From WHSW01 sp963729075 (GTDB lineage Bacteria > Actinomycetota > Thermoleophilia > Solirubrobacterales > 70-9), in contig CAVSMU010000018.1 in the NCBI GenBank assembly GCA_963729075.1, forward strand, positions 186,001-250,000: 64,000 nucleotides of DNA, in the 5' to 3' direction. A program made the position numbers and the translations under genes. Shown here piece by piece: positions 41,339 to 49,285 of this stretch (positions within the stretch are counted from its first letter, which is position 1; each line of letters opens with the position of its first letter). The notes beneath the pieces were generated by a model. It saw only the letters and a program-made list of their open reading frames with translations. It was not told where the DNA came from and did no database searches.

Positions 41339-42357
41339 TCGCCCTCCTCACGCTCGCGCTCCAGACCGGCGAGGCAAGACTCGGCCCGCAGCAGCGTTCG
41401 CCCGCGTCGGCGAACGACGACCCCGAGGCGCCCCGCGAGGGCCTGCCGGGAGCGTGGCTCGGTGGCGACGCGGTCAGCAAGCGGGACCGGCAGCGCGACG
41501 GCGCTCCCGGCCTCGTCGCCCTCGAGCTCCACCTCGTAGGCGGCCGACCTCGCGTGCACCGCCCAGGCGCCGCCGCCGACGCGGGCGACGGTGCGGGCGA
41601 GCGGCGGGGCGAGGGTGATTAGGCGCTCGCCGACCCGCACGGCGATGAGGGTGGGCGTCAAGGACATCCCTGCGAGGCGCATCGGGCCGCCGGCGAAGGC
41701 GACGCAGACGTCGCCGCCTTCGAAGGCGTCGGCCTGGCCCCACCACCAGCGCTCCGGAAACGCTCGGCCCCAGTTCTTTTCCATGTACACGCGCGCCCCG
41801 TCGAGCGGCACCGACTCTCCGCCAATCCTCGCCTCGCCCGCCACCAGGCCACCCATCGCCCACGGATGCCAGTATTGCGGCAGGCCGGGGAGGAGCTGAG
41901 CCGGTCCCGACCCTCCCAGCGCCGGGCGCGGCCAGCCAACCGGATCCCGCAGCTCGACCTCGAGCGCCGCATCGGGGCCGAGCGCCAGGCGCAACTCGCG
42001 CTCCGAGCCCTCGCCGATGCCCTCAGCCCGGACGCCGAAGCGGGCAGGATCGCCAGCCGCGCGGTCGGCGATCACGGCGTGGACGCGCCCGCTTGGATGC
42101 GAGGCGAGCGCGAGCACCGCCCAGCGACGCCGCGGGAGGAGGCAGACGCCGCACAGCGCGATCACCACCCTTCCCCTGTCGGCGTCGGTGATCCGCCAGT
42201 AGTAGCCCTCGAACCGCGCACCGTGATCGCGGGCCGGATCGCCGAAGGGCGGATCGGCGCCCGCCCGCCGGTATCGGGCGAGCAGGGCCGGGCCGAGGGC
42301 ACGCCGCCGGGTCACCTCCCCGGCGCGCAGCATGGTCGTGGCTGCCCGCGGCTCCAT
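41329..42357 (-). CDS. Tocopherol cyclase-like protein (VTE1 family)
   Basis: 342 aa. Conserved points are GARFEGYYWRITD (VTE1 RRFFEGWYFKV), a lipocalin-like middle, YWHPWAMGGLVAG, then the hallmark YMEKNWGRAFPERWWWGQADAFEG (AEKNWGGxFPRKWFWVQ in plants), MSLTP and the C-terminal RVVVRRRGRTLL region. Tocopherol cyclases close the chromanol ring of prenylated benzoquinols. First gene of the three-gene operon; its last 10 bases overlap the methyltransferase start. The ATG at 42357 is the best start; the frame is open to 42501. Confidence 0.8.
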   Translation of the reverse strand: MEPRAATTMLRAGEVTRRRALGPALLARYRRAGADPPFGDPARDHGARFEGYYWRITDADRGRVVIALCGVCLLPRRRWAVLALASHPSGRVHAVIADRAAGDPARFGVRAEGIGEGSERELRLALGPDAALEVELRDPVGWPRPALGGSGPAQLLPGLPQYWHPWAMGGLVAGEARIGGESVPLDGARVYMEKNWGRAFPERWWWGQADAFEGGDVCVAFAGGPMRLAGMSLTPTLIAVRVGERLITLAPPLARTVARVGGGAWAVHARSAAYEVELEGDEAGSAVALPVPLADRVATEPRSRQALAGRLGVVVRRRGRTLLRAESCLAGLEREREEGDCT

Positions 42358-42743
42358 CGCAAAAGCGGACGTGGGCTGGAAGTGCCGGTTACCCGGCCGC
42401 AGTAATACACCTTCGACCGTGGGTCGGCCCAGGCTGAGGGGGCAAAGATGCGTGCTAACGGGCGGCGCCTGGTGGGTCGGGGCGGAGAGCGGAGAGTGCA
42501 ACCATCGCGTAGTTCAAGGATCGAGCGCTCTTCTTCTTTAGTCGAGCCGTCCACCAGGGCATCTGTCTCGTCCTCGGCCAAGGCGAGCAGAACCGCCTGA
42601 TCCATCACTACACAGATCAGCGGCTCATCCCGGCGAAGCCACCAGGTCTCATCGCCCTTGTCGTCTCGACGCCATAGCCGAGGGCCGTCCGATCTTGTCG
42701 CCGGACGTTTCAGTGCGGTCTCGACGGCATCGATCTGGCTCAC
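42312..42743 (-). CDS. Unknown protein with leaderless start, 3' part uncertain
   Basis: 143 aa at most. MSQIDAVETALKRPATRSDG then DETWWLRRDEPLICVVMDQAVLLALAEDETDALVDG looks like genuine coding text, but the last third is Arg/Pro-rich and overlaps the cyclase start by 46 bp, so the gene may end or shift frame near 42500. TAGCGT stands 7 bases before the GTG at 42743. Family not recognised. It may have been cut by the event that brought the accessory zone. Confidence 0.45.
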   Translation of the reverse strand: MSQIDAVETALKRPATRSDGPRLWRRDDKGDETWWLRRDEPLICVVMDQAVLLALAEDETDALVDGSTKEEERSILELRDGCTLRSPPRPTRRRPLARIFAPSAWADPRSKVYYCGRVTGTSSPRPLLRWSRGQPRPCCAPGR

Positions 42744-43154
42744 GCGCGCGACGCTATCAACGGGGGCGAAGACTTGAGTCGGCTTGCGCTAAGACTCTGG
42801 CCTCGGCTCGGGGCCTGTGCTTCTATGCGCCGGATGTTCGCCGCAGTCACGATGGAGGGCTGGTCAGTGGCCTCGATCCAAGCTTGCTGCGATCTCGGAG
42901 GCCGGCCCTGCCGGCTCGGCCACTTCGGCTTCCTACCCGGGGTCCGCTGTTCCAGAAGCCGTATCAGGCGGCGACTGTAGTCAAAGATCGTCAGTGGCAA
43001 TCCTTGACTGGCCGAAAGACATATTCGCGGCCGACGTACGCGAGGCGCTCAAGCGCCCGGCCGCCGGCGGGCGTAGGCGCGCCCACAACCTGGCGCCGAT
43101 CATCGTTCCCCTGCACGTCTCTTGGGGCTCTGGGACCGCGGATAGGATCGGCGA
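42744..43154. other. 411-bp stretch without a supported gene
   Basis: GC and codon bias drop relative to the flanks. Several short open frames exist on both strands but none has a plausible start signal, family motif or third-position GC bias. The left edge carries the promoter of the 42743 gene and the right edge the TAGGAT box of the next small gene. Confidence 0.5.
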
Positions 43155-43340
43155 ATGGGGACGGGGTTCATCCGCGGCTACGGGGCCGCGATCGGGAGGA
43201 CGGTCATCGCGATCGCATCCCTGGTCACGCTTCCGTCGGAGCTCGTCGCCAAGAATGGCAACAGCAGGTCGGCTCGAGCACGCTGCCGGCAGGCGGCCGT
43301 GGCGCGCGACGATGCGATCCAGCCACCGATCAGGAGGTGA
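43155..43340 (+). CDS. Putative 61-residue leaderless protein
   Basis: MGTGFIRGYGAAIGRTVIAIAS then a polar, Arg-rich end. TAGGAT lies 6 bases before the ATG. The TGA stop is part of AGGAGGTGAGG, which is the ribosome site of the NmrA-like gene 12 bases further on, so the small frame could couple translation to it. A hydrophobic stretch (about 10-25) may be membrane-associated. No family recognised. Confidence 0.4.
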   Translation: MGTGFIRGYGAAIGRTVIAIASLVTLPSELVAKNGNSRSARARCRQAAVARDDAIQPPIRR

Positions 43341-43352
43341 GGCACGAAGTCG

Positions 43353-44303
43353 ATGAGCGGCCGGGGCACCGAGACTGACCTGGTCACGGGGGCGTTCAGT
43401 TACTCAGGCTCGCGTATCGCCGAGCTCCTGATCGAGTCCGGACGAGAGGTGAGAACCCTCACTCATCATCCGGATCGCGAGCATCCCCTGAGAGCAAGAG
43501 TTCAAGCCCAGCCCTACCGGTTCGATGACCCAGTCGCGCTGAAGCGCAGTCTCGAAGGGATCAGCACTCTCTACAACACGTATTGGGTCCGATTCGAGCG
43601 GAGCGGGACGACTTACGCCAAGGCTGTGGCCAATTCCCGGGCGCTGTTCGAGGCGGCTCGGCGGGCCGGAGTCGCGCGCGTTGTTCACCTCAGCATCGCC
43701 AATCCCTCAGTCGATTCGCCGCTGCCGTACTACCGCGGCAAAGCGCTCGTCGAGCAGGCATTAACCGCCGCTGATGTTCCCTGCTCGATCGTGCGGCCGA
43801 CTTGGATATTCGGGGGTCGGCGCGAGGTTCTGGCCAACAACATCGCATGGATCCTGCGGCGGATGCCGATCTTTTTCGTGCCGGGCGATGGCCGCTACCT
43901 GGTGCAGCCGATCCACATTGACGACCTTGCGCACATTTGCCTCGGCGCCGCGCACGGTCCCAGCGATGTGATCATGGATGCCGCCGGACCCGACACGATG
44001 TCGTTTGAGGAGCTCGTCCGTGCCATTCGCCAGGCCGTCGGTAGACGAACGCCGATCTTGCACGCATCGCGGCCCGCGATGGCGGTGCTGGCTCGTGCGC
44101 TCGGCATTGTGCTGCGCGACGTAGTCCTCACCCCCGAGGAAATTCGCGGCCTGACCTGCGGGCTGCTCGCCTCGCGTCAACCTGCGCTCGGGCAGGTGTC
44201 CTTTATCGAATGGCTGAAGGAGAGCGGGCCGGCACTCGGCCGTGGATATGCAAGCGAGCTCGACCGTCACTTTCGGACGCGCAAGACGTGGGTTCCTGCG
44301 TGA
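43353..44303 (+). CDS. NmrA-like NAD(P)-binding atypical SDR
   Basis: 316 aa Rossmann protein. The N-terminal dinucleotide loop TGAFSYSGSRIAELL departs from GxxGxxG by Ser/Tyr substitutions. HLSIANPSVDSPLPYYRGKALVEQ contains the Tyr-xxx-Lys-like pair (YYRGK). VRPTWIFGG and HIDDLA are usual in the NDUFA9/NmrA group. Such proteins may be enzymes or redox sensors. Base composition is lower in GC than most neighbours, suggesting acquisition. The strong AGGAGGTGAG ribosome site supports the ATG at 43353. Confidence 0.75.
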   Translation: MSGRGTETDLVTGAFSYSGSRIAELLIESGREVRTLTHHPDREHPLRARVQAQPYRFDDPVALKRSLEGISTLYNTYWVRFERSGTTYAKAVANSRALFEAARRAGVARVVHLSIANPSVDSPLPYYRGKALVEQALTAADVPCSIVRPTWIFGGRREVLANNIAWILRRMPIFFVPGDGRYLVQPIHIDDLAHICLGAAHGPSDVIMDAAGPDTMSFEELVRAIRQAVGRRTPILHASRPAMAVLARALGIVLRDVVLTPEEIRGLTCGLLASRQPALGQVSFIEWLKESGPALGRGYASELDRHFRTRKTWVPA

Positions 44304-44469
44304 GACGGGATTCGCCCTGTCAGGGAAGCGCGGTTCGAGGTGGTTCGTGCGCCACGCCGCGTCGTGACGGAGCCTTCCACCGACTCCTCGCAGCCGGGCG
44401 GTCACGCGTCCTCCGGCCGAGTTGCGTACGTGACGCGCACGAGACACCCTAATCCGCAAACATCTCACC

Positions 44470-45042
44470 ATGGGATTTCTGGATCGTCTCCTTGGCCGCA
44501 GTACCGAGCCCGAATCGCGGTCCCGGCAGGACGCTTCCGCGTCTTCGCCGGGCGCCCCGGGCCCACTGACGGACGAGCAAGCGCTCGAGCGCTATCGCTA
44601 CCTGGTGCGGACCGCACCGCCGGAGGCGATCGAGCGGGCCCATGAGCAGGCCTTCGCGAAGCTGACGCCAGAGCAACGGCGCATGGCGTTGCGCGACTTG
44701 AGCGCGGCCGCGCCCGAACACGAGCGCACCGGAGGCGACGACCCGCGCTCCCTCGCCCGGATGGCCACCCGCGCGGAGATGAACCGGCCCGGCACCGTAG
44801 AGCGAGCCTTCGCTGGCGGCGGAGGCATGCGCGGCGGCATGGGCGGCACCCTGCTCGGCAGCTTCGCGGCGGCCTTCGCCGGGAGCCTGGTCGCCCAGTC
44901 GCTGTTCTCGGAGTTCGGCGGCGAAGAGGCCGCCGCCGAGGGTGACGGTGGTGCCGAGGGAGCTGCGGGCGACGCGGGCGGTGATACCGAAGGCGGGGAC
45001 TTCGGCGGCGGGGACTTCGGCGGCGGGGACGTCGGCTTCTGA
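44470..45042 (+). CDS. Unknown protein with Gly-rich, acidic C-terminus
   Basis: 190 aa. The N-terminal half is helical (LTDEQALERYRYLVRTAPPEAIERAHEQAFAKLTPEQRRMALRDL). A Gly/Met patch (GGGGMRGGMGG) precedes a hydrophobic segment (LLGSFAAAFAGSLVAQSLF, about 129-147), and the tail repeats GGDFGGGD three times before ending DVGF. The FGGGDFGGGD tail is seen on several actinobacterial proteins with no fixed function. Last gene before the insertion sequence. Confidence 0.65.
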   Translation: MGFLDRLLGRSTEPESRSRQDASASSPGAPGPLTDEQALERYRYLVRTAPPEAIERAHEQAFAKLTPEQRRMALRDLSAAAPEHERTGGDDPRSLARMATRAEMNRPGTVERAFAGGGGMRGGMGGTLLGSFAAAFAGSLVAQSLFSEFGGEEAAAEGDGGAEGAAGDAGGDTEGGDFGGGDFGGGDVGF

Positions 45043-45208
45043 GACCGGGCCGCCCGTAGCGCCCGCGGTGCACGAGCTCTTCGCGCCGACACCGACCCCG
45101 GCTGACTAGACCCTCGCATTCGGACGACGAGCGACAATCGGCCGGATAAACGCTGCCGCCGCGCCCGGGCCCGCCGGCGGCCCTTTGGCCGGCTCCCGCT
45201 CAGGACTG

Positions 45209-45227
45209 CCATGAAGAAGGGCCCCGT
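45209..45227 (+). repeat. Left inverted repeat of the insertion sequence
   Basis: CCATGAAGAAGGGCCCCGT; its reverse complement with one change recurs at 46473-46491. Confidence 0.75.
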
Positions 45228-45281
45228 TGGTGAAACCCTCAGCGGTATCCACCAACCGAGGCACCAAGGAGGCCCACTTCA

Positions 45282-46328
45282 ATGTTGCATGCTGGATTAG
45301 ACCTGAGTCGGCGCAAGATCGACGTCTGCCTGCTCTCCGAGCAGGGCGAGCACCTCGACCAGCTCGCCGTCCGCCCGACGTCGAGTCGCCTTCGAACGCT
45401 GGCTCGACGAATCGACGAGGTCCACGCAGAGCCGGTCTGCGCCGTGGTCGAGTCGATGACGGGAGCGAGACTCGTCCACGACACCCTGGAGCAGGAGGGC
45501 TGGGACGTCGAGATCGCAGACGCGCAGCGGGTCAAGGGCCTCGCTCCGCTCGCCTGCAAGACGGATAAGACCGACTCGCTCGTCCTCGCCACCCTCTCGC
45601 AGCGCGACCTGGTGCCGGCGATCTGGCTTCCCGACCCGAGGGTCGAGAGGACCTACGGGAGCTCGCCCGCTTTCGCATGCACCTGGTCCACCACAAGTCT
45701 GCGCTTAAGTGCCGGATCCACTCGACCCTGATCAACTTCGGCAAACCCTGCCCGGTCACCGACCTGTTCGGGGCCGAGGGCCGCCGGCTGCTGGCCAGGC
45801 TCGAGGTGCCCGAGCCGTGGCGCTCGAACGTGGAGCGCCTCGATCGAGCTGATCGATCACCTCGAGGGCGAGATCGACCAGATCAACCGCCGGCTCCGCG
45901 CCGGCCACGCAGACCATCCCTACATCCCGCTCTTAATGAGCGTCACGGGTATACCCTGGGTGCGCGCCTTCAACGAACGGGCCGTTATCGGCGCGATAGC
46001 AGCGCTTCGCGAGCCGCGGAAGCTGACCGGCTACACGGGCCTCTGCCCGCGCGTCGTCCAGTCGGGCGACTCCGACCGGCGCGGCCCGCTGACCAAGCAC
46101 GGCCCCACCTACCTGCGGTGGGCGTTGCTCGAGGCGACCATGCACGCCCTCCGCCACCCCGCCTATGCGGCGCGCTACCAGCGCACCAAGAAGAGGCTCG
46201 GCAAGCAGCGCGGCGCGAAGGTAGCCCAGGTCGACGTCGCCCGTCGCCTTGCCCACGCGATCTGGCACATGCCTTCTCGAGGTGAGGAGTTCGCTCCTAG
46301 AGGCGCCGCTTTTCGTCTGGCGGCCTGA
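45282..46328 (+). pseudogene. IS110-family transposase, frameshifted
   Basis: The N-terminal DEDD catalytic domain starts GLDLSRRKIDVCLLSEQG and includes AVVESMTG and DAQRVKGLAPLACKTDKTDS. After DPRVER the frame changes near 45645-45665 to one reading LARFRMHLVHHKSALKCRIHSTL, then changes back near 45834-45838, restoring IELIDHLEGEIDQINRRL and the transposase_20 part (LMSVTGIPWVRAF, LTGYTGLCPRVVQSG). The two shifts cancel, so first and last parts share a frame. The ATG at 45282 has AAGGAGG upstream. Inactive unless the shifts are sequencing errors. Confidence 0.8.
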
Positions 46329-46472
46329 CCGCCCCTTTTGGACATGCGCCCGCGAGCGACCGTTCCGATTTCGCCTGATCCTCCCGCCGAGGAGGCCATG
46401 GAGACATGAGCGCTGCTCCACACCCCGAGACCTGGAAGGAGGACGACTGGCAGCTACCGACCATTACTTGAC
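46329..46472 (+). ncRNA. Candidate bridge/seek RNA region of the insertion sequence
   Basis: IS110-family elements encode a guide RNA in a non-coding end; in the IS1111 branch it lies downstream of the transposase. This 144-bp interval is the only non-coding DNA in the element long enough, and has hairpin potential (CCTC-CCGCCGAG-GAGG). No loop sequences were matched to target or donor, so this is an inference from position. Confidence 0.3.
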
Positions 46473-46491
46473 ACGAGGCCCTTCTTCATGG
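46473..46491 (-). repeat. Right inverted repeat of the insertion sequence
   Basis: Reverse complement reads CCATGAAGAAGGGCCTCGT, one base different from the left end. Confidence 0.75.
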
Positions 46492-46595
46492 AGACGAAGA
46501 GCAGGCGCCCGCGACGCAGCTCCCACTTCAAACAGAAGGCGGTCACGAGGCTGCTGGCTCACCCTCGTCGGCGCATAGGAGGGCCGCGTGCGGTG

Positions 46596-47161
46596 TCAGT
46601 CCGACTCCTCGCGGGCGCGCCCGTAGCGCTCGTAGATCACGCGGGAGCCGAACGTCCTGGTCTCGATCAGGTCGAGCGGGACGTCTTCGGTGACCGGCGG
46701 CAGGAACGGCGTGCCCCCACCGACGAGGACGGGATAGCGGAACATGCGCAGCTCATCGACAAGGCCCAGCTCGATCGCCGCCGCGGCCAGTCCGGCACCG
46801 CCGATCGAGACGTCCTTGTCGGTCGCGTCGAGCGCCGCGCCGACCTCCTCGGCCACCGAGCGCCTCGGCGAGCCGGGCATTCCCCTGAACGCTGTCGAGC
46901 GTGCGACTGAAGACGATCTTCGGGATCGCGCACCAGACGTCGGCGAACGCGGCCCTGGCCTCGTTGTCGCGCAGGGACGGATCCGTCTCCCAGACAAGCA
47001 TCGTCTCGTAGAGCCTGCGGCCGAGTAGATACCCGCCGAGCTCGCTGTACCTGCGCGAGGTGAAAGCGAAACAGCTCGTCGCTCGGGGCCCCCCACTCGA
47101 ACGCGCCCTCGCGGTCGGCGATGAAGCCGTCCACCGAGACGCTCATCGAGTAGATCAGCAT
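46596..47161 (-). pseudogene. RibD C-terminal-like (dihydrofolate reductase family) protein, two frameshifts
   Basis: The start YSMSVSVDGFIADREGAFEWG is a clear RibD_C/YyaP-like opening. One extra base near 47045 breaks it; the next frame continues ETMLVWETDPSLRDNE then IPKIVFSRTLDSVQGNARL; a second shift near 46880-46890 leads to EEVGAALDATDKDVSIGGAGLAAAAIELGLVDELRMF and the end of the domain. The corrected length is about 188 aa, normal for the family. Whether decay or base-calling error is undecided. Confidence 0.75.
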
Positions 47162-47232
47162 GCTTCAGCTCGTCGGGCCGGAGCGACCGATGATGATCGT
47201 GATGAAATCCGCTGAGCGGGGCTTCGTCTGCA

Positions 47233-47305
47233 TGGGCCGTGAAGGACTCGAACCTTCAACCTTGAGATTAAGAGTCTCCTGCTCTGCCAGTTGAGCTAAC
47301 GGCCC
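47233..47305 (-). tRNA. tRNA-Lys (anticodon CTT)
   Basis: Acceptor GGGCCGT/ACGGCCC, D stem GCTC/GAGC, anticodon loop CTCTTAA (CTT), T stem GAAGG/CCTTC with loop TTCGAGT. The outermost anticodon-stem pair (G-A) is mismatched. Discriminator A. CCA not encoded. 73 nt. Confidence 0.95.
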
Positions 47306-47351
47306 GGGAGGGGCATCGTAGCGATGGGACCCGGGACGCCCGGGGGCTCGA

Positions 47352-48149
47352 TCAGGGTGCCGGCGCGGGCAGCGGAGCGCCGGTGCTTCCGGCGCCGCCG
47401 AGGCCGCCGAACGGGTCCTGAATCTGCGGCGAGGCCTCCTCGCCGCCGCCCTGCTGGGCCTGCTCGCGCTGCCGGGCAAGCTGCTCCTTTTGCTTTCGCG
47501 CCTGCTCGGCGAGGGCGTCCATGTTCTTCTGGATCGCGGCGCGCTGGGACTGATCCGCCGCCTCGACCGCCCGTTCGCCGGCCGCGTCCCCCTTGCTGAT
47601 CTGGCCGTCGGCGTAGAGGTACAACGCGAGCTGGGCGTATGCGGAGCTCGTCCCCTGCGCCTTGGCGACGATCGCCTGCGCCCCGGCGGCACCGTCGGGA
47701 TCGAGCAGGTAGCGATACGATTCCGCGGCCTGCGCGGCGGCGGTCGTATCGGGGCGCTTCGGCTTGGTCTCGATGTAACGCTCCCAGGCCGCAATCGACT
47801 GCTCGAGGTCGGCTCTCGACTCCTCGCTGATCTCGATCACCCCCGTCTGCGGGTTCACCGTCACGCCGGTCTCGGTGGCCGAGCGGTAGTAGGCACCGGA
47901 GAGGTCGAGCAGCGCGCGCTCGTTGTCGGGGTCGGTCTCGAGCGTCTCGTTGGCGTCCTCGATCTGCTGCTCGTACTCGGGCGTCGACGCGCTGTCGCCG
48001 CCGCCGAGCCCGATCGCGTCGAAGATGCCGCCGCTGACGTCGCTGCCGATGCCGAAGCCGACGAAGCTGATGAAGAAGATGAACGCGAGGAAGCCGAAGA
48101 CGACCTGGACCACGCGCCGGCGCTTGCCGCTCTTGAGATCGAAGATCAT
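47352..48149 (-). CDS. Membrane-anchored tetratricopeptide-like protein
   Basis: 265 aa. Cytoplasmic basic start (KSGKRRR), one transmembrane helix (about 13-35, VVQVVFGFLAFIFFISFVGFGIG), then TPR-like helical pairs (ANETLETDPDNERALLDLSGAYY; AYAQLALYLYADGQISKGDAAGERAVEAA). The end is a Gln-rich coiled coil and a Gly/Pro tail. TAGCCT lies 10 bases before the ATG. It sits just downstream of tatC. A scaffold or assembly role is possible; no specific partner is known. Confidence 0.7.
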   Translation of the reverse strand: MIFDLKSGKRRRVVQVVFGFLAFIFFISFVGFGIGSDVSGGIFDAIGLGGGDSASTPEYEQQIEDANETLETDPDNERALLDLSGAYYRSATETGVTVNPQTGVIEISEESRADLEQSIAAWERYIETKPKRPDTTAAAQAAESYRYLLDPDGAAGAQAIVAKAQGTSSAYAQLALYLYADGQISKGDAAGERAVEAADQSQRAAIQKNMDALAEQARKQKEQLARQREQAQQGGGEEASPQIQDPFGGLGGAGSTGAPLPAPAP

Positions 48150-48179
48150 CGGGCGGGGAAGGCTAGAGGACGCAACCGG

Positions 48180-48959
48180 TCAACCGGCCTCGCCGGGCGA
48201 GACCTCGGTGCCGACCGCCTCCTCGCGGGGCCGGCCGAACCGCTTTGCGACCGCGATGCTGCCCTCATACAGCAGCAGCAGCGGGATCATGATCATGATC
48301 ATGCTGATCGGGTCGCCCCCGGGGGCGGCTGCGGAGATCACGGCGATGATGAAGATCGCGTAGCGCCGGTTGTGCGCGAACCACTCGGGCGGCGCGATCC
48401 CGAGCCGAGTGACGGACAGCATCGCGATCGGGATCTGGAACAGCAGCCCCATCGCGACCAGCATCAGGCCGAAGAAGCTGTAGTAGTCGCGCGCCCGGAC
48501 CTGGATGTTGAACTCGGCCTCGTTGAAGTTGAGCAGGAACTTGACCGCGACCGGCATCACGACGAAGTAGGCGAAGGCGACGCCGACGATGAACAGAATC
48601 GGCATCGCGATCAGGAACGGCATGATCGTGCGCCGCTCCTGGGGGGAGAACGCGGGGAGGACGAAGGCGTACAGCTGGTAGAGGACGATGGGCAGCGCGA
48701 GGATGATCGCGCCGTACGCCGAGACCTCGACCGTGGTGAAGAACGGCTCGGTGACCCCGAACGTCAGCGGCACGGGCGTGTCCGCCGGCAGCGGGTCGTT
48801 GGCGATGTCGAGCAGCAGCGGGTTCTGCCAGAAGCAGAGGGCGAAGGCGACACCGAGCGCCAGCAAGGCGACGATCATCCGATTGCGCAGCTCGTCGAGG
48901 TGATCGACGAGGGTCAGCCGATCGTCGAACTGGGCGCGTGCCGACTTCAGGCGCGCCAC
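48180..48959 (-). CDS. tatC: Twin-arginine translocase subunit TatC
   Basis: 259 aa, six transmembrane helices. The N-terminal LTLVDHLDELRNRMI is the signal-peptide recognition face. FVLPAFSPQERR is the conserved periplasmic/cytoplasmic loop block, followed by the family Glu region (GVTEPFFT). With TatA it exports folded proteins, including the Rieske protein encoded about 4 kb upstream in the same gene run. It is 36 bp after tatA. Confidence 0.95.
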   Translation of the reverse strand: MARLKSARAQFDDRLTLVDHLDELRNRMIVALLALGVAFALCFWQNPLLLDIANDPLPADTPVPLTFGVTEPFFTTVEVSAYGAIILALPIVLYQLYAFVLPAFSPQERRTIMPFLIAMPILFIVGVAFAYFVVMPVAVKFLLNFNEAEFNIQVRARDYYSFFGLMLVAMGLLFQIPIAMLSVTRLGIAPPEWFAHNRRYAIFIIAVISAAAPGGDPISMIMIMIPLLLLYEGSIAVAKRFGRPREEAVGTEVSPGEAG

Positions 48960-48995
48960 GGCGTCACCGGCGCCCGCGCCACGCGGACGCCCATG

Positions 48996-49250
48996 TCAGG
49001 AGCGGTTCTCGACGACCTCGCCCTCGACGGGCTCCGCGCCCGGCTCGGGCTGTGGCTGAGAGGCCGACATCTCGAGCTTCGCCCGCTCAGCCTTCTCGTC
49101 GTCATCGTCCTTGTTGTTTCCGGTGATCGAGTCCTTGAACTCGCGCATGCCCTTGCCCAGCGACGAGCCGAGCTCGGGGAGACGCTTGGGCCCGAACACG
49201 AGCAAAGCGATGACGAGCACGATCGCGATTTGCCAGATGGAGAAATCCAT
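48996..49250 (-). CDS. tatA: Twin-arginine translocase subunit TatA
   Basis: 84 aa. One N-terminal membrane helix (about 4-19), FGPKRLPELGSSLGKGMREFK (hinge plus amphipathic helix) and an acidic tail. The ATG at 49250 has TAACAT 8 bases upstream and no ribosome site, so tatAC may have its own leaderless promoter in addition to read-through. Confidence 0.93.
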   Translation of the reverse strand: MDFSIWQIAIVLVIALLVFGPKRLPELGSSLGKGMREFKDSITGNNKDDDDEKAERAKLEMSASQPQPEPGAEPVEGEVVENRS

Positions 49251-49285
49251 TACACGGGATGTTACTCAGCCCGCGCCCGGGCAGA

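Larger units (their letters stand above)
45209..46491 (+). mobile_element. IS110/IS1111-type insertion sequence
   Basis: Bounded by 19-bp inverted repeats (45209-45227 and 46473-46491, 18/19 identical). It contains one DEDD-type transposase gene with two frameshifts, a short left flank (55 bp) and a longer right flank (about 145 bp). A long right non-coding end and subterminal inverted repeats are features of the IS1111 branch of IS110. No target-site duplication was found; the family does not normally make one. Confidence 0.75.

Noticed and set aside
42740..43000. 86-codon minus-strand frame (MPLTIFDYSRRLIRLLEQ...)
   Set aside because: TTG start without ribosome site or -10 element, weak codon bias, overlaps the promoter of the better supported gene at 42743.
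46491..46580. Possible relic of another transposase (text like HFKQKAVTRLL) right of the insertion sequence
   Set aside because: Only about 25 codons resemble an IS3-type OrfA start, and no further domain follows.
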